In this document: positions 19,474 to 28,310 of the stretch, one piece after another
How positions within the stretch are numbered: position 1 is the stretch's first letter
How the letters are laid out: every line of letters starts with the position of its first letter
DNA from: Mycolicibacterium litorale
GTDB taxonomy: Bacteria; Actinomycetota; Actinomycetes; Mycobacteriales; Mycobacteriaceae
Length of the DNA stretch: 64,000 nt
Direction: 5' to 3'
Assembly (NCBI GenBank): GCA_002007745.1
Contig: CP019882.1
Location: forward strand, 868,001 to 932,000
Position numbers and translations under genes: made by a program
The notes under the pieces: generated by a model
The model's input: only the letters and a program-made list of their open reading frames with translations
Told to the model about the DNA's origin: nothing
The model's database searches: none

Positions 19474-20146
19474 CGCAGAGCCCGGGACCGCTACCGGTCA
19501 CTGTGCTCGTCGTCGCCAAGGCCCCGGTGCCGGGGCTGGCCAAGACGCGTCTGGCTGCGACGCTGGGGGAGCAGGCTGCCGCCGACATCGCCGCCGCCGC
19601 CCTGCTGGACACGCTGGATGCGGTGGCCGATACGCCGGTGGCGCACCGTGTCGTGGCGATGACCGGTGACCTGAACCGGGCTTGTCGCGCCGATGAGATC
19701 CGTGCGCGACTGACGTCGTTCACCGTGGTCGGTCAACGCGGTGACGACTTCGCCGCCCGCCTGATTCATGCCCACGCCGACGCCGCCGCGGTAGGCGACG
19801 GGCTGCCGGTGGTCCAGATCGGGATGGACACCCCCAGGTCAGCGCCGAACTGCTGGCCGGGTGTGCACACCTGCTGGGTAGCGTGCCGGCGCTGCTCGGG
19901 ATGGCGTGCGACGGCGGCTGGTGGGTACTCGGGGTCACCGACGCGGCAACGGCCGAATGCCTGCGTGACGTGCCGATGTCGGTGCCCCAGACCGGTGCTG
20001 TAACGCTTGCGGCGCTACAGGACACGGGTATCAGCGTGAAACTCGTCGAAGAACTGCACGACGTCGACACCATCGACGACATTCCACTGGTCCGGGGGGC
20101 CTGCCGCCCATCGAGTCGGTTCGCCAATGTCACGCAAGGGGTATGA
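19470..20146 (+). CDS. DUF2064 / TIGR04282-type GT-A protein, frameshifted
   Basis: The first 120 codons (GTG 19470, overlapping the previous stop) encode VVAKAPVPGLAKTRLA, the nucleotide-binding start of DUF2064 proteins, which resemble glycosyl- or nucleotidyltransferases such as CofC. The frame breaks after VVQIGMDTP. The rest of the protein (VSAELLAGC, then MACDGGWWVLGVTD and VDTIDD) continues one frame over to TGA 20146. One added C in the five-base run 19831-19835 restores a 225-residue protein. Orthologue by place: Rv0540. A sequencing error is more likely than a true pseudogene. Confidence 0.8.
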
Positions 20147-20147
20147 G

Positions 20148-20777
20148 ATGTTGGGACAGCTCTACGACCGTGCGCTGACCGGCGAGCGCTGTTGGCTACG
20201 CCACGACGACGGTCGCGTGCACCGGCTGCCGGTGCGCAGCTGGTTGGGCGGCCACGGCGCCGACACCGTGTTCGATACCGCCGTGGTGGACCTGTGCGAC
20301 GGGCCGACCATCGACTTGGGCTGTGGCCCAGGGCGTTTGGTCGCTCATCTGATCCAGCGCGGCATACCGGCGCTGGGCGTCGACCAGTCCGCGACGGCCG
20401 TCCGGCTGGCCCGCCGTAGCGGCGCACCCGCCCTGCTGCGTGACGTCTTCGAACCGTTGCCGGGTACCGGACGCTGGCAGACGGTCCTGCTCGCCGACGG
20501 CAACGTCGGGTTGGCCGGTGATCCGCTGCGCGTGCTGCGGCGGGCCGCCGAGTTGCTGCGCGCCGGGGGCCGGTGCGTGGCCGAGTTCGATCCCGAGGTC
20601 GTCGGAGTGCGCAGCAGCTGGGTGCGGTTGGAGTCCTCCCGCAGCGTGGGTCCCTGGTTCAAATGGGCCTCGGTAGGCATCGACTGCGCGGCCACCCTCG
20701 CCGACGAGGTCGGCCTGGCGCTGATGGGGATCCACCCGATCGGCTCGCGCGTCGTGGCTACCCTCGCACTGCGGTGA
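20148..20777 (+). CDS. Class I SAM-dependent methyltransferase
   Basis: A 209-residue enzyme. ATG 20148 is preceded by AAGGGG at good spacing; an earlier in-frame ATG at 20127 lacks one. The SAM-binding motif TIDLGCGPGRL is near residue 46, and ALGVDQS supplies the ribose-binding acidic residue. It sits inside the coupled cassette and its stop overlaps the next start (GTGA). The substrate is unknown; the context suggests a glycosylated or molybdoenzyme-related compound, which is only inference. Confidence 0.83.
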   Translation: MLGQLYDRALTGERCWLRHDDGRVHRLPVRSWLGGHGADTVFDTAVVDLCDGPTIDLGCGPGRLVAHLIQRGIPALGVDQSATAVRLARRSGAPALLRDVFEPLPGTGRWQTVLLADGNVGLAGDPLRVLRRAAELLRAGGRCVAEFDPEVVGVRSSWVRLESSRSVGPWFKWASVGIDCAATLADEVGLALMGIHPIGSRVVATLALR

Positions 20778-21904
20778 CACCGCAGATGGGGACGACCACC
20801 AAGGCCGCCCTGCGCAGCACGGCAGTCACGGCCCGGGTCGGGATCGCGCTGGGCGTCGCCGTGGCCGTCTGCTTCGGAACGGGACTGCTCAGTCACTTCA
20901 TCCAACACCCGCAGCCCTGGTTCTTCTGGCCCACCCGGCCGGTCTGGCTCTATCAGCTGACGCAGGGACTACACGTGATATCGGGCATCGCGGCGATTCC
21001 GCTGCTGGTGGTCAAGCTGTGGTCGGTGTATCCGAAGTTGTTCGAGCGGCCCCTCATCGGCGGGTTGACCCGCCAACTGGAACGGGCATCGGTCCTCGTC
21101 CTGGTGGGCTCCATGATCTTTCAGCTGTCCACCGGGATCATGAACATCGCGCAGTGGTACGCGTTCCGGTTCTTCTTCACCACCAGTCACTACGCGATGG
21201 CTTACGTGGCCGCCGGTGCGGTGCTGGTGCACATCGGGGTGAAGCTACCGGTGATCCGTCGGGCGCTCGGTGACCCCCTGGAGGAGATCCCGACCGGTGA
21301 ACTGCCCCGGGGCCCGAACCGCCGCGCGGTGTTGGGCGCCACCTGGCTGGCGGTCGGGGCGGCGACCGTACTGACCGCTGGCCAGACGATCCCGTGGCTG
21401 CGCCGGGTCTCGCTGCTGGCCCCACGCTCGGGTCAAGGGCCCCAAGGGGTTCCGGTCAACCGGTCGGCGTTCGCCGCCGGGGTGCTGGGCAGTGCCCGCT
21501 CACCGGAGTATCGGCTCACCGTCGTCACCGCCGACGCGACGACACCGTTCACGCTCGAACAGCTCGCGGCGATGCCGCAGACCACTCGCCGGCTGCCGAT
21601 TGCGTGTGTCGAGGGCTGGAGCGTCACCGCGGACTGGACCGGGGTGGTGCTGGCCGATCTGATCAGAGCCGCGGGCGGTCACCCGGACTCCGACCTGCGC
21701 ATGGTTTCGCTGGAGCCGCCCGGGCCGTACTCCCGGACCGTGCTGCCTGCCCGCCATGCGCGTGACTCGCAAACGCTGATCGCGCTGAAGCTCAACGGTC
21801 AGACCCTCGACCTCGACCACGGCTATCCGTGTCGGCTGATCGCGCCGACCAGACCGGGTGTCTTGCAGACGAAGTGGCTGACCCGCATCGAGGTGGTCAC
21901 GTGA
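20774..21904 (+). CDS. Cytochrome b561-like / sulfite-oxidase-type molybdopterin fusion protein
   Basis: A 376-residue fusion. Residues 1-180 form four membrane helices with histidines in LTQGLHVISG and FTTSHYAMAYV, a possible heme-b anchor. After a further helix (about 187-205) comes a periplasmic Mo-cofactor domain with LPIACVEGW, whose cysteine is the likely Mo ligand, and TRPGVLQTKWL near the end. This looks like a membrane-bound relative of YedY/MsrP or sulfite oxidase with its own electron-transfer anchor. It starts at GTG 20774, overlapping the upstream stop. Confidence 0.82.
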   Translation: MTPQMGTTTKAALRSTAVTARVGIALGVAVAVCFGTGLLSHFIQHPQPWFFWPTRPVWLYQLTQGLHVISGIAAIPLLVVKLWSVYPKLFERPLIGGLTRQLERASVLVLVGSMIFQLSTGIMNIAQWYAFRFFFTTSHYAMAYVAAGAVLVHIGVKLPVIRRALGDPLEEIPTGELPRGPNRRAVLGATWLAVGAATVLTAGQTIPWLRRVSLLAPRSGQGPQGVPVNRSAFAAGVLGSARSPEYRLTVVTADATTPFTLEQLAAMPQTTRRLPIACVEGWSVTADWTGVVLADLIRAAGGHPDSDLRMVSLEPPGPYSRTVLPARHARDSQTLIALKLNGQTLDLDHGYPCRLIAPTRPGVLQTKWLTRIEVVT

Positions 21905-22419
21905 TCGCCGTGCGGGTGATGTTGGTTGTTCTCGGTGTGGTAACCGCGGCCTATGGTGTGATGTTGGTGATGAGCAACTCGACTGAGGTCGTGATCCGCA
22001 TCGTGACCTGGGCGCTGATCGGCGTGCTGTTGCACGACGCGGTGTTCGCGCCGTTGTGCGTGGCCCTCGGCTTCGTCGGCCGCCGCCTCCTGCCACACCG
22101 GTGGTGGACACCGGTGTTGGTGGCCGCGCTGACCACCGTCGTGCTGGTGTTGCTGGCAATTCCGGTGTACGACAAGCCCGGTCAGCATCTGGACAACCCC
22201 ACCGTGCTCGACCGCGACTACCAGACCGGGTTCTGGATCGCGCTGGCCGTGGTGTGGGGCGCGGCGTTGATGTACCTGATCGGCGACCGACTGCTACCAG
22301 TTGGTCAGAATGACGTGGTTGAGCAGCAGGGCCCCGACGACGTTGAGGCTCAGCCACCACCGTTGCGCGCGGACGGGCAGCAGGGCGCCGGCGGCGGTCA
22401 GCCAGACCTCGAACGGTAG
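21901..22419 (+). CDS. Small integral membrane protein, 3' end overlapping the opposite gene
   Basis: 172 residues from GTG 21901, overlapping the molybdopterin gene stop. Four hydrophobic helices lie at about 5-27, 34-60, 73-90 and 113-135. The last 40 residues (Gln/Pro/Gly-rich) are read through antisense coding DNA of the next gene, a 126-base convergent overlap. A frame change near 22300 would end the protein at 22313 instead, so this tail may be artificial. It is probably a partner of the molybdoenzyme; no known family. Confidence 0.6.
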   Translation: MIAVRVMLVVLGVVTAAYGVMLVMSNSTEVVIRIVTWALIGVLLHDAVFAPLCVALGFVGRRLLPHRWWTPVLVAALTTVVLVLLAIPVYDKPGQHLDNPTVLDRDYQTGFWIALAVVWGAALMYLIGDRLLPVGQNDVVEQQGPDDVEAQPPPLRADGQQGAGGGQPDLER

Positions 22420-23649
22420 CCAGATCCGTTCGGTTTCAGCCTTCGACAGCATGGACAGGTCGGCCAGCATGATGGCGGCCAGCGCCCCGAGCACCAGCAG
22501 ATGCAGGCCCGAGCGCCTCTTGATCGCCGCGATGTCGAACACCCGCCCGATCCCGGCAACGCTGCCCAGACCGATCGCGCACACCACCGAGGCCAGATTG
22601 GCCCAACTCCAGTACTGGAACGGCCGGTTCAGCGCGATGCCCTGCCAATAGCGCTGCTGGACAAGGGTGTACCCGTCGAACCACCAGAAGCCGGCGATGG
22701 CGAACACCGCCACCACCGCCACGGCTGCCAGCACCGCTGGGACCAAGGCCCGGACGACGTCGCGCCATGAGGCCGCGCAGATCAGCACCGCCACTGCCGG
22801 TATCGCCATCAACCCCAGGCCGTAGTTGAGGAAGATCGCCCAACCCAGCACCAGGCCGGCCGCCACCGCCGCCGCCAGCGGCCAGCGCACCCGGCGACGA
22901 ACGGCCAACGCCAGCAGAGCGATACCCCAGGCGGCCACACCGGCGAAATAGCCGTCGGCGGACACCGCGATCCAGATCGCCGTCGGCGCCACGGCGACGA
23001 ACGGTGCCACCAACCTAGCGGTCGGTTCTCCGCTGAGTGCGCGCACGGCCACCAGCACCGCGGCCGCTGCCGACGACCCGAACAGCAGGCACCACATGGC
23101 GGCCCACCCGCCACCGCCGAGACCGACGCGGTCCAGCCACACAAAGGTCAGCAGTGCGCCCGGCGGGTGGCCGGAGACATGGGTGATCCACGAATTTGGC
23201 TGAAAATCAAGGATTCTGCTGGAGAACGTGCGGACAGCCTCGGGGATGTCGGTGATCGTCGGGACTTGCCGCAGATACTCATGGCGGGCGGTGAGCCGGC
23301 CGGCGAAGCCGCGCTGCCAGCCGTCGATCATCGCCAGCGCGAACGCCCAACACAGCGACGTCGCCCACACTGTCAGCGTCAACCACCGCCAGGACAGCCG
23401 CTGCGCCACCGACGCGCCCCAGATCACCGCCGCCGCGCCGATCAGGATCGCCGGCACTGTGCCCCATCCGATGTGGGTGTTCCACCAGCCGAAGATCGGC
23501 GCGGTGTCGGCGAAGCTCCTGATCTGGTCCGGCGTGCTGTTGATCAGCGGCGTGACGATTCCGAGGTGCAGGTGCGGCACCACGAATGCCGCGACCACCA
23601 GCAGGGCGCCGACCGTTACCGCGACCGCTTCCTTGCGACCGATGCTCAC
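22294..23649 (-). CDS. Polytopic membrane protein (GT-C-like, Rv0541c type)
   Basis: A 451-residue integral membrane protein with about 11-12 hydrophobic helices. A conserved extracellular segment around residues 130-165 has a WITHVSGHPPGALL motif. This architecture resembles GT-C polyprenol-linked glycosyltransferases, but no catalytic acidic motif is certain. It matches the place and length of Rv0541c. It faces the glycosyltransferase cassette and could act on the same lipid-linked sugar (inference). Confidence 0.72.
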   Translation of the reverse strand: MSIGRKEAVAVTVGALLVVAAFVVPHLHLGIVTPLINSTPDQIRSFADTAPIFGWWNTHIGWGTVPAILIGAAAVIWGASVAQRLSWRWLTLTVWATSLCWAFALAMIDGWQRGFAGRLTARHEYLRQVPTITDIPEAVRTFSSRILDFQPNSWITHVSGHPPGALLTFVWLDRVGLGGGGWAAMWCLLFGSSAAAAVLVAVRALSGEPTARLVAPFVAVAPTAIWIAVSADGYFAGVAAWGIALLALAVRRRVRWPLAAAVAAGLVLGWAIFLNYGLGLMAIPAVAVLICAASWRDVVRALVPAVLAAVAVVAVFAIAGFWWFDGYTLVQQRYWQGIALNRPFQYWSWANLASVVCAIGLGSVAGIGRVFDIAAIKRRSGLHLLVLGALAAIMLADLSMLSKAETERIWLPFEVWLTAAGALLPVRAQRWWLSLNVVGALLLNHVILTNW

Positions 23650-23671
23650 GAGGGTCCAGCCTACGGGCGGC

Positions 23672-24073
23672 TCACGCCGACCAGGGCGACCATTTCGTGA
23701 CGTTCACCGCGATCACCGGTCCGTCTAGCGGAACCGACTGGTATTGGGTGTATTTCGCCCGCAACAGGGTGCATCCGCGATCGCGCTCGGTGCCGCTGCG
23801 GTGAATCGTCGCGGTGCCGTCGGCCCGCACCCACCACAGCTGCGACCAGTCGTCGGTGTAGTGGTCGACCAGAATGCTGACCTGGGGCTGGGCCTCGATG
23901 TTGGCCAGCCGCCGCAACTGCTGGGTGGATTTCGGTTTGCCGTCCACGGCGGTGTAGATCGTGGAGCCCGCCGTGGCGAACACGACCGGGACCAGATGCG
24001 GCCTGCCGTCGGCGGTGACGGAGGCCAGCCTGGCGACGGGTGCGGCCGCGAACCGGTCGGAAGACTCGCTCAC
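23672..24073 (-). CDS. PPOX-class F420-dependent oxidoreductase (TIGR03668 type)
   Basis: A 133-residue split beta-barrel flavin/deazaflavin protein. GTG 24073 overlaps the upstream hydrolase stop (GTGA). Motifs include [18 protein letters not shown] near the start, [14 protein letters not shown], and [10 protein letters not shown], which are typical of the PNPOx-like F420 family. It is probably a redox enzyme using F420 rather than FMN, inferred from the family's actinobacterial members. Confidence 0.82.
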   Translation of the reverse strand: MSESSDRFAAAPVARLASVTADGRPHLVPVVFATAGSTIYTAVDGKPKSTQQLRRLANIEAQPQVSILVDHYTDDWSQLWWVRADGTATIHRSGTERDRGCTLLRAKYTQYQSVPLDGPVIAVNVTKWSPWSA

Positions 24074-24942
24074 ATCTGGGTTGCGGGCTGCTCGATGTCG
24101 GCGCCGCTGGTGCTGGCGATGAAGTCCTCGATCAGCTCGACGACGTCGGTGGGCCGCTCGACCTGAGGGAAGTGCCCGACACCGGGCAGTACTTCGAGCC
24201 GGACGTCGGCCCGTGCCTCGTGTGCGGCGTAGGCGTGTTCGACCGGGATGATCGCGTCTTGGTCGCCCCAGATCGCCATGATCGGCATATCGGCCTTGAC
24301 GTTCAGCCGGTTCAGCGCGCTGACCGCCTGCCCGCGGTAGTCCACCACCGACCGCAACGTGCGCAGGAAGGCTTGCCGGGTGGCCGCGTCGCTGAACGAG
24401 CTGTAGGCGTTCCAGATCTCGGCCCCGCGCGGCGATTGGATGCCAAGCTTGCCGAACCAGGACCGCACCCGTTCGCCGGCGGACAACACCGGCGGCGGCG
24501 CGATGATCGGCATGAACAGCTCGGCGCCGGGGGCCGACAGCAGCCGTAGCGTCCACCCCACGTCGGGGCCGAGCCCGCCGCTGTTGAGCAGGATCAGCCG
24601 GCGGCAGTAGTCGGGATGCTGGTAGACGAACTGCATGGCCACCCCACCGCCCAGCGAGTGGCCGACGACGGTCGCCTGCGCGACGCCGAGTTCATCGAGC
24701 AGGTCGCGCAGCCACACGGCGAACGCCCCCAGCGAGTAGTCACTGCGCGGCTTGGCGGATTGGCCGTGGCCGAGCAGGTCAGGCGCGATCACCCGGTATT
24801 TGCGCGATAGCGGCCGCAGCACCGACCGCCAGGTCTTCGAACTCCCGGCCATACCGTGCAGCAGCAGGATCGCCTCGCCCTGGCCTTCGTCGAGGTAGGC
24901 CACACGGTCGCCGTGGAGGTCGAGATATTTCAACTCGCCCAT
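24070..24942 (-). CDS. Alpha/beta-fold hydrolase
   Basis: A 290-residue hydrolase with a complete triad set-up: oxyanion motif LLHGMAGSS, nucleophile elbow GHSLGGG (Ser about 96), an acid in [10 protein letters not shown], and catalytic histidine in [11 protein letters not shown] cap domain covers about 135-205. Start ATG 24942 with GAGGGG about 12 bases upstream. It follows menE on the same strand after 49 bases and precedes the F420 enzyme. The substrate is unknown. Confidence 0.85.
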   Translation of the reverse strand: MGELKYLDLHGDRVAYLDEGQGEAILLLHGMAGSSKTWRSVLRPLSRKYRVIAPDLLGHGQSAKPRSDYSLGAFAVWLRDLLDELGVAQATVVGHSLGGGVAMQFVYQHPDYCRRLILLNSGGLGPDVGWTLRLLSAPGAELFMPIIAPPPVLSAGERVRSWFGKLGIQSPRGAEIWNAYSSFSDAATRQAFLRTLRSVVDYRGQAVSALNRLNVKADMPIMAIWGDQDAIIPVEHAYAAHEARADVRLEVLPGVGHFPQVERPTDVVELIEDFIASTSGADIEQPATQM

Positions 24943-24991
24943 GCTTTCGTGTCCCCTCTGAGTGGGTGTACAAACCCCGCAACAACATTGT

Positions 24992-26139
24992 TCACCAGCC
25001 GTAGCCGCCGGGCAGGTCGCCGCCGTGCGCGAAGCGGGCCAGCAGCGCACGCCGATCGAGTTTGCCGATACCGCGTCGGGGCAGCTCATCGACGATATGT
25101 AGTTCGCGGGGGCTGCCGTGGCGTCCAGCGACTGTGCCAGATACGTGCGGATGTCGTCGACTGTGGGCTCAGCCACACCCGGTACGAGGACCACTGCGGC
25201 GGCCACCCGCTGGCCCAGTCGGTCGTCGTCGAGCCCGAACACCGCACAGTCGGCTACTGCCGGGTGCCGGGCGAGGACAGCCTCCACGGGTGCGGGCATC
25301 ACGGTCAGCCCACCGGTGCTGATCGCTTCGTCGACGCGACCCAGCACGGTCAACCGCCCGGCCTCGTCGAACACGCCGAGGTCGTCGGTGCGGAACCAGC
25401 CGGGCTCGGCGAACGGATCCGGCTCCGGCGGGTTGCGGTAGCCCTTGGCCAGCGTCGGCCCGCCGATCACGATCCGGCCTTCGCCGGGTTCGGCGCTGTC
25501 GTCGAGCCGGATGGTCACCCCGTCCAACGGCACGCCGTCGTAGACGCAGCCGCCGGCGGTCTCGCTGGATCCGTAGGTGCGCACCACCGCGATGCCTGCC
25601 GCCGCCGCGCCGTCGAGCACCGGTCTCGGCGCCGGGCCGCCGCCGAGCAGGACGGCGTCGAGCTCGCACAGTGCGGCGGTGGCGTCCGGATCCAGCAGGG
25701 CCTTGGCGAGCTGGGTGGCGACCAGGGAGGTATAGCGCCGCCCTCCACCGAGCTGGGCGACAGCCGTCGGCAACTCGGTGACGTCAAAGCCGCCGGCGAC
25801 GTTCATCTCCACCGGCACGGTGCCGGCCTGCAAGCTGCGCACCAGCACCTGGATGCCGGCGATGTGGTGGGCCGGCAACGCCAACAACCAGGTCCCCGGC
25901 CCGCCGAGGCGGTCGTGGGTGGCGGCGGCGCTGGCGACGAGCGCGGCCGGAGTCAACATCGAGCCTTTGGGCGTTCCGGTGGTTCCCGAGGTCGCGACGA
26001 CGAGCGCGACGTCGTCGTCGATCTCTTCGCCGACCCGCAACGACGTGGTCAGGAGCTCGCTTTCGCGGAGATCTCCGGCCGGGATCGGAACCCACGGTGC
26101 GTCGCGCCCGTCGAGGACGCCCTCGAGGGCGGCCAGCAA
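24992..26139 (-). CDS. menE: o-Succinylbenzoate-CoA ligase MenE, frameshifted near the 3' end
   Basis: An ANL-superfamily enzyme that activates o-succinylbenzoate with CoA. It has the P-loop-like TSGTTGTPKGS, the adenine-binding YGSSETAGG, and the hinge WFRTDDLG. After LDATAAP the frame is lost and reads on into the hydrolase gene. One extra base in the five-base G run at 25108-25112 (plus strand) restores the C-terminal RRGIGKLDRRAL catalytic-lysine loop and a stop at 24992 (382 residues from TTG 26139). The start is uncertain: TTG 26139 is the first ordinary codon, but upstream codons back to ATA 26190 also look coding. Confidence 0.85.
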
Positions 26140-26186
26140 TGACAGCGCTGACGGGCCGGGCGGAATGGCGAGCGCTCGCAGGGTGG

Positions 26187-26489
26187 TTATTCGACGTCCT
26201 CGCTGTCTCGTGGGTCGTCCAGGGGCCAGCCGTACGCGGCGAGCTTTTCCCTGACTCGTTCGACATCGTCCGGGCTCGGCAGTGCATCGGTGATCTCGGT
26301 GATCAGTACCCCGATGTCGATGTGGTCGAATCCTCCACGCTCCAGCAGGGCGCCCGCCACCGCGAGCACCTCTTCCTCGCTGAGCCGCCGTCGCAGCAGG
26401 GCGAACAGCGGTACCTGATCCGGATGCGGAACGCCATCGGGATACCCGGCCTTGATCCAGGCCACGATTTTGGTGAGAAACTTGGTCAC
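26187..26489 (-). CDS. DUF3349 family protein, copy 1
   Basis: A 100-residue small helical protein from GTG 26489, with the family hallmark WIKAGYPDGVP.PDQVPLFALL and a closing YGWPL. Length equals Rv0543c. It lies directly upstream of menE, and its TAA overlaps the possible ATA start of menE. A paralogue with the same core motifs is found at 28311 on the other strand. The fold resembles a small nucleic-acid-binding helical bundle, but its role is unknown. Confidence 0.82.
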   Translation of the reverse strand: MTKFLTKIVAWIKAGYPDGVPHPDQVPLFALLRRRLSEEEVLAVAGALLERGGFDHIDIGVLITEITDALPSPDDVERVREKLAAYGWPLDDPRDSEDVE

Positions 26490-26621
26490 CGCGGTATCTC
26501 CCTGGCCAGGGCCGCCTGAGGCCGCCCGTATGGATGTCGGAATCCTAGTCGGCGCTACCCCGCCCCGCCCTATCGGTGTACCCACCCTCCGTCGCCGCAG
26601 GCTAACCATCGACGGATTCTA

Positions 26622-26639
26622 GGTTAACAACCGATGAAC
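26622..26639 (-). promoter_or_regulatory. Possible PhoB/RegX3-type direct repeat upstream of pitA
   Basis: Read on the minus strand the bases are GTTCATC, four bases, GTTAACC: two seven-base half sites in tandem at the spacing used by phosphate-response regulators such as RegX3. Five of seven positions agree between halves. The site is about 95 bases before the pitA start. Suggestive only. Confidence 0.25.
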
Positions 26640-26733
26640 ACCTGCGGAGCGTTCGCAAATGCCCAGCTAGCAGGCTTTCTAGTGACCTTCGGCAACTTCC
26701 CAAAGGGTCCGATTACCCAGCAGAATCTCAGGC

Positions 26734-27990
26734 ATGAGCACGGAGATGATCATCCTGGTGTTGCTGATCGCCACCGCACTGGCTTTCGACTTCACCAACG
26801 GCTTCCACGACACCGGGAATGCCATGGCGACCTCGATCGCAACCGGCGCGCTCAAGCCGAAGACGGCGGTGTTGCTGGCCGGCGTGCTCAACCTGGTCGG
26901 CGCCTTCCTCTCCGTCGAGGTCGCCGTCACCGTCACCACCTCGGTGCTCAAGGTGCAAGACTCCAAGACCGGGCACCTATTGCCCGGAATCGACGCGTCG
27001 ACCGGCTTGACGATCATCTTCGCCGGCCTCATCGGCGGCATCCTGTGGAACCTGCTCACCTGGCTGTTCGGCATTCCGTCCAGCTCGTCGCACGCCCTGT
27101 TCGGTGGCCTGATCGGCGCCGGCCTTGCTGCGCTGGGCACCAAGGGCGTCAACTGGGCCGGCGTCACCCAGAAGGTGCTGATCCCGGCCGTCGCCGCACC
27201 GATCATCGCCGGCATCGTCGCGGCCTGCGGCACCTGGCTGGTGTACCGGATCACCCGCAAGGTCCTTGCCCGCCGCCGTGAGGAGGGCTTCCGCTGGGGC
27301 CAGATCGCCACCGCCTCGCTGGTCGCGCTCTCGCACGGCACCAACGACGCCCAGAAGACGATGGGTGTCATCGCGCTGGCACTGATCACCACCGGCCACC
27401 TGACCGGTGACGTCAAGAAGGACGGCCTGCCGTTCTGGATCATCCTGAGCTGCGCGCTGGCCATCGGCTTGGGCACCTACATCGGTGGCTGGCGGGTCAT
27501 CCGCACCCTGGGTAAAGGACTGGTCGAGATCGAGTCGCCGCAGGGCCTGGCGGCCGAAGCCTCCTCGGCCGCAATCATCCTCAGCTCGAGCGCGGCCGGC
27601 ATGGCGCTGTCGACCACGCACGTCGCCACCGGCTCGATCCTGGGCAGCGGCGTCGGCAAGCCCGGGGCCGAGGTGCGCTGGGCGGTCGCGGGCCGGATGG
27701 CGGTGGCATGGCTGGTCACGCTGCCGGCCGCGGCCCTGGTCGGAGCGCTGGCCTACTGGCTGTCCTACGTGGTCAAGGACGTCACCAACTCCCAGCTGAT
27801 GGGCGACGGCCTGATCTTCCTGGTCCTCGTCGCGCTGTCGGGCTACATGTGGTGGCGCGCCCAGCAGCAGAAGGTCGACCACAACAACGTCAACGCCGAT
27901 TGGGACAGCTCCACCAACTCGGTGGTGCCGGCCGAGGTGCGTGCCGCCACCAAGGACACCAAGTCGGCCAAGCCCACGGCCACGGTCTGA
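26734..27990 (+). CDS. pitA: Low-affinity inorganic phosphate transporter PitA
   Basis: A 418-residue Pit-family H+/phosphate symporter with about ten membrane helices. Both inverted family repeats are visible: DFTNGFHDTGNAMA near residue 20 and ALSHGTNDAQKTMG near 200. The motifs IPSSSSHALFGG and STTHVATGS fit the same transporter. It leads a three-gene unit with the small membrane protein and the second DUF3349 gene. This unit is in the opposite orientation to Rv0543c-Rv0545c relative to menE. Confidence 0.94.
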   Translation: MSTEMIILVLLIATALAFDFTNGFHDTGNAMATSIATGALKPKTAVLLAGVLNLVGAFLSVEVAVTVTTSVLKVQDSKTGHLLPGIDASTGLTIIFAGLIGGILWNLLTWLFGIPSSSSHALFGGLIGAGLAALGTKGVNWAGVTQKVLIPAVAAPIIAGIVAACGTWLVYRITRKVLARRREEGFRWGQIATASLVALSHGTNDAQKTMGVIALALITTGHLTGDVKKDGLPFWIILSCALAIGLGTYIGGWRVIRTLGKGLVEIESPQGLAAEASSAAIILSSSAAGMALSTTHVATGSILGSGVGKPGAEVRWAVAGRMAVAWLVTLPAAALVGALAYWLSYVVKDVTNSQLMGDGLIFLVLVALSGYMWWRAQQQKVDHNNVNADWDSSTNSVVPAEVRAATKDTKSAKPTATV

Positions 27991-28018
27991 TCCCGCTCAC
28001 CAACCTAAGGACACGGTG

Positions 28019-28303
28019 ATGACGTACTTCGAGTCGATCTTCAAGGTGCTGATCGTGGGCTTGGTGCTTGGCGCCGGCCTGCCGGCCCTGTTCGCCACCG
28101 GCATGCTGGCCTACTCCTTCGGCGCAGGCGGTGAGGAAGCCGACCACGCGATCCACAAGCCGAACCCGGCGTTGAAGTTGGTGGGCATCGTGTTGTTCGT
28201 CTTCGTCTCTCTGGTGATCCTGACGGCCGTGGCCTGGATCACCCGGGCGACGATCATCCACCATTTCGGTGTCGACCTGTTCCCGATGCTGCCCAAGAAG
28301 TGA
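28019..28303 (+). CDS. Small two-helix membrane protein (Rv0544c type)
   Basis: A 94-residue protein from ATG 28019, 28 bases after pitA, with two transmembrane helices (about 7-33 and 52-78) and a short basic C-terminus. It corresponds to Rv0544c, which also neighbours pitA, so it is likely a companion of the phosphate transporter. No motif suggests catalysis. Confidence 0.8.
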   Translation: MTYFESIFKVLIVGLVLGAGLPALFATGMLAYSFGAGGEEADHAIHKPNPALKLVGIVLFVFVSLVILTAVAWITRATIIHHFGVDLFPMLPKK

Positions 28304-28310
28304 GAGTGCG

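Noticed and set aside
24070..26139. A single 689-codon frame that looks like a MenE-hydrolase fusion protein
   Set aside because: The join has 40 codons of non-family sequence, and both the real MenE C-terminus (other frame) and the hydrolase start with its own ribosome-binding site are present. It is a frameshift artefact.
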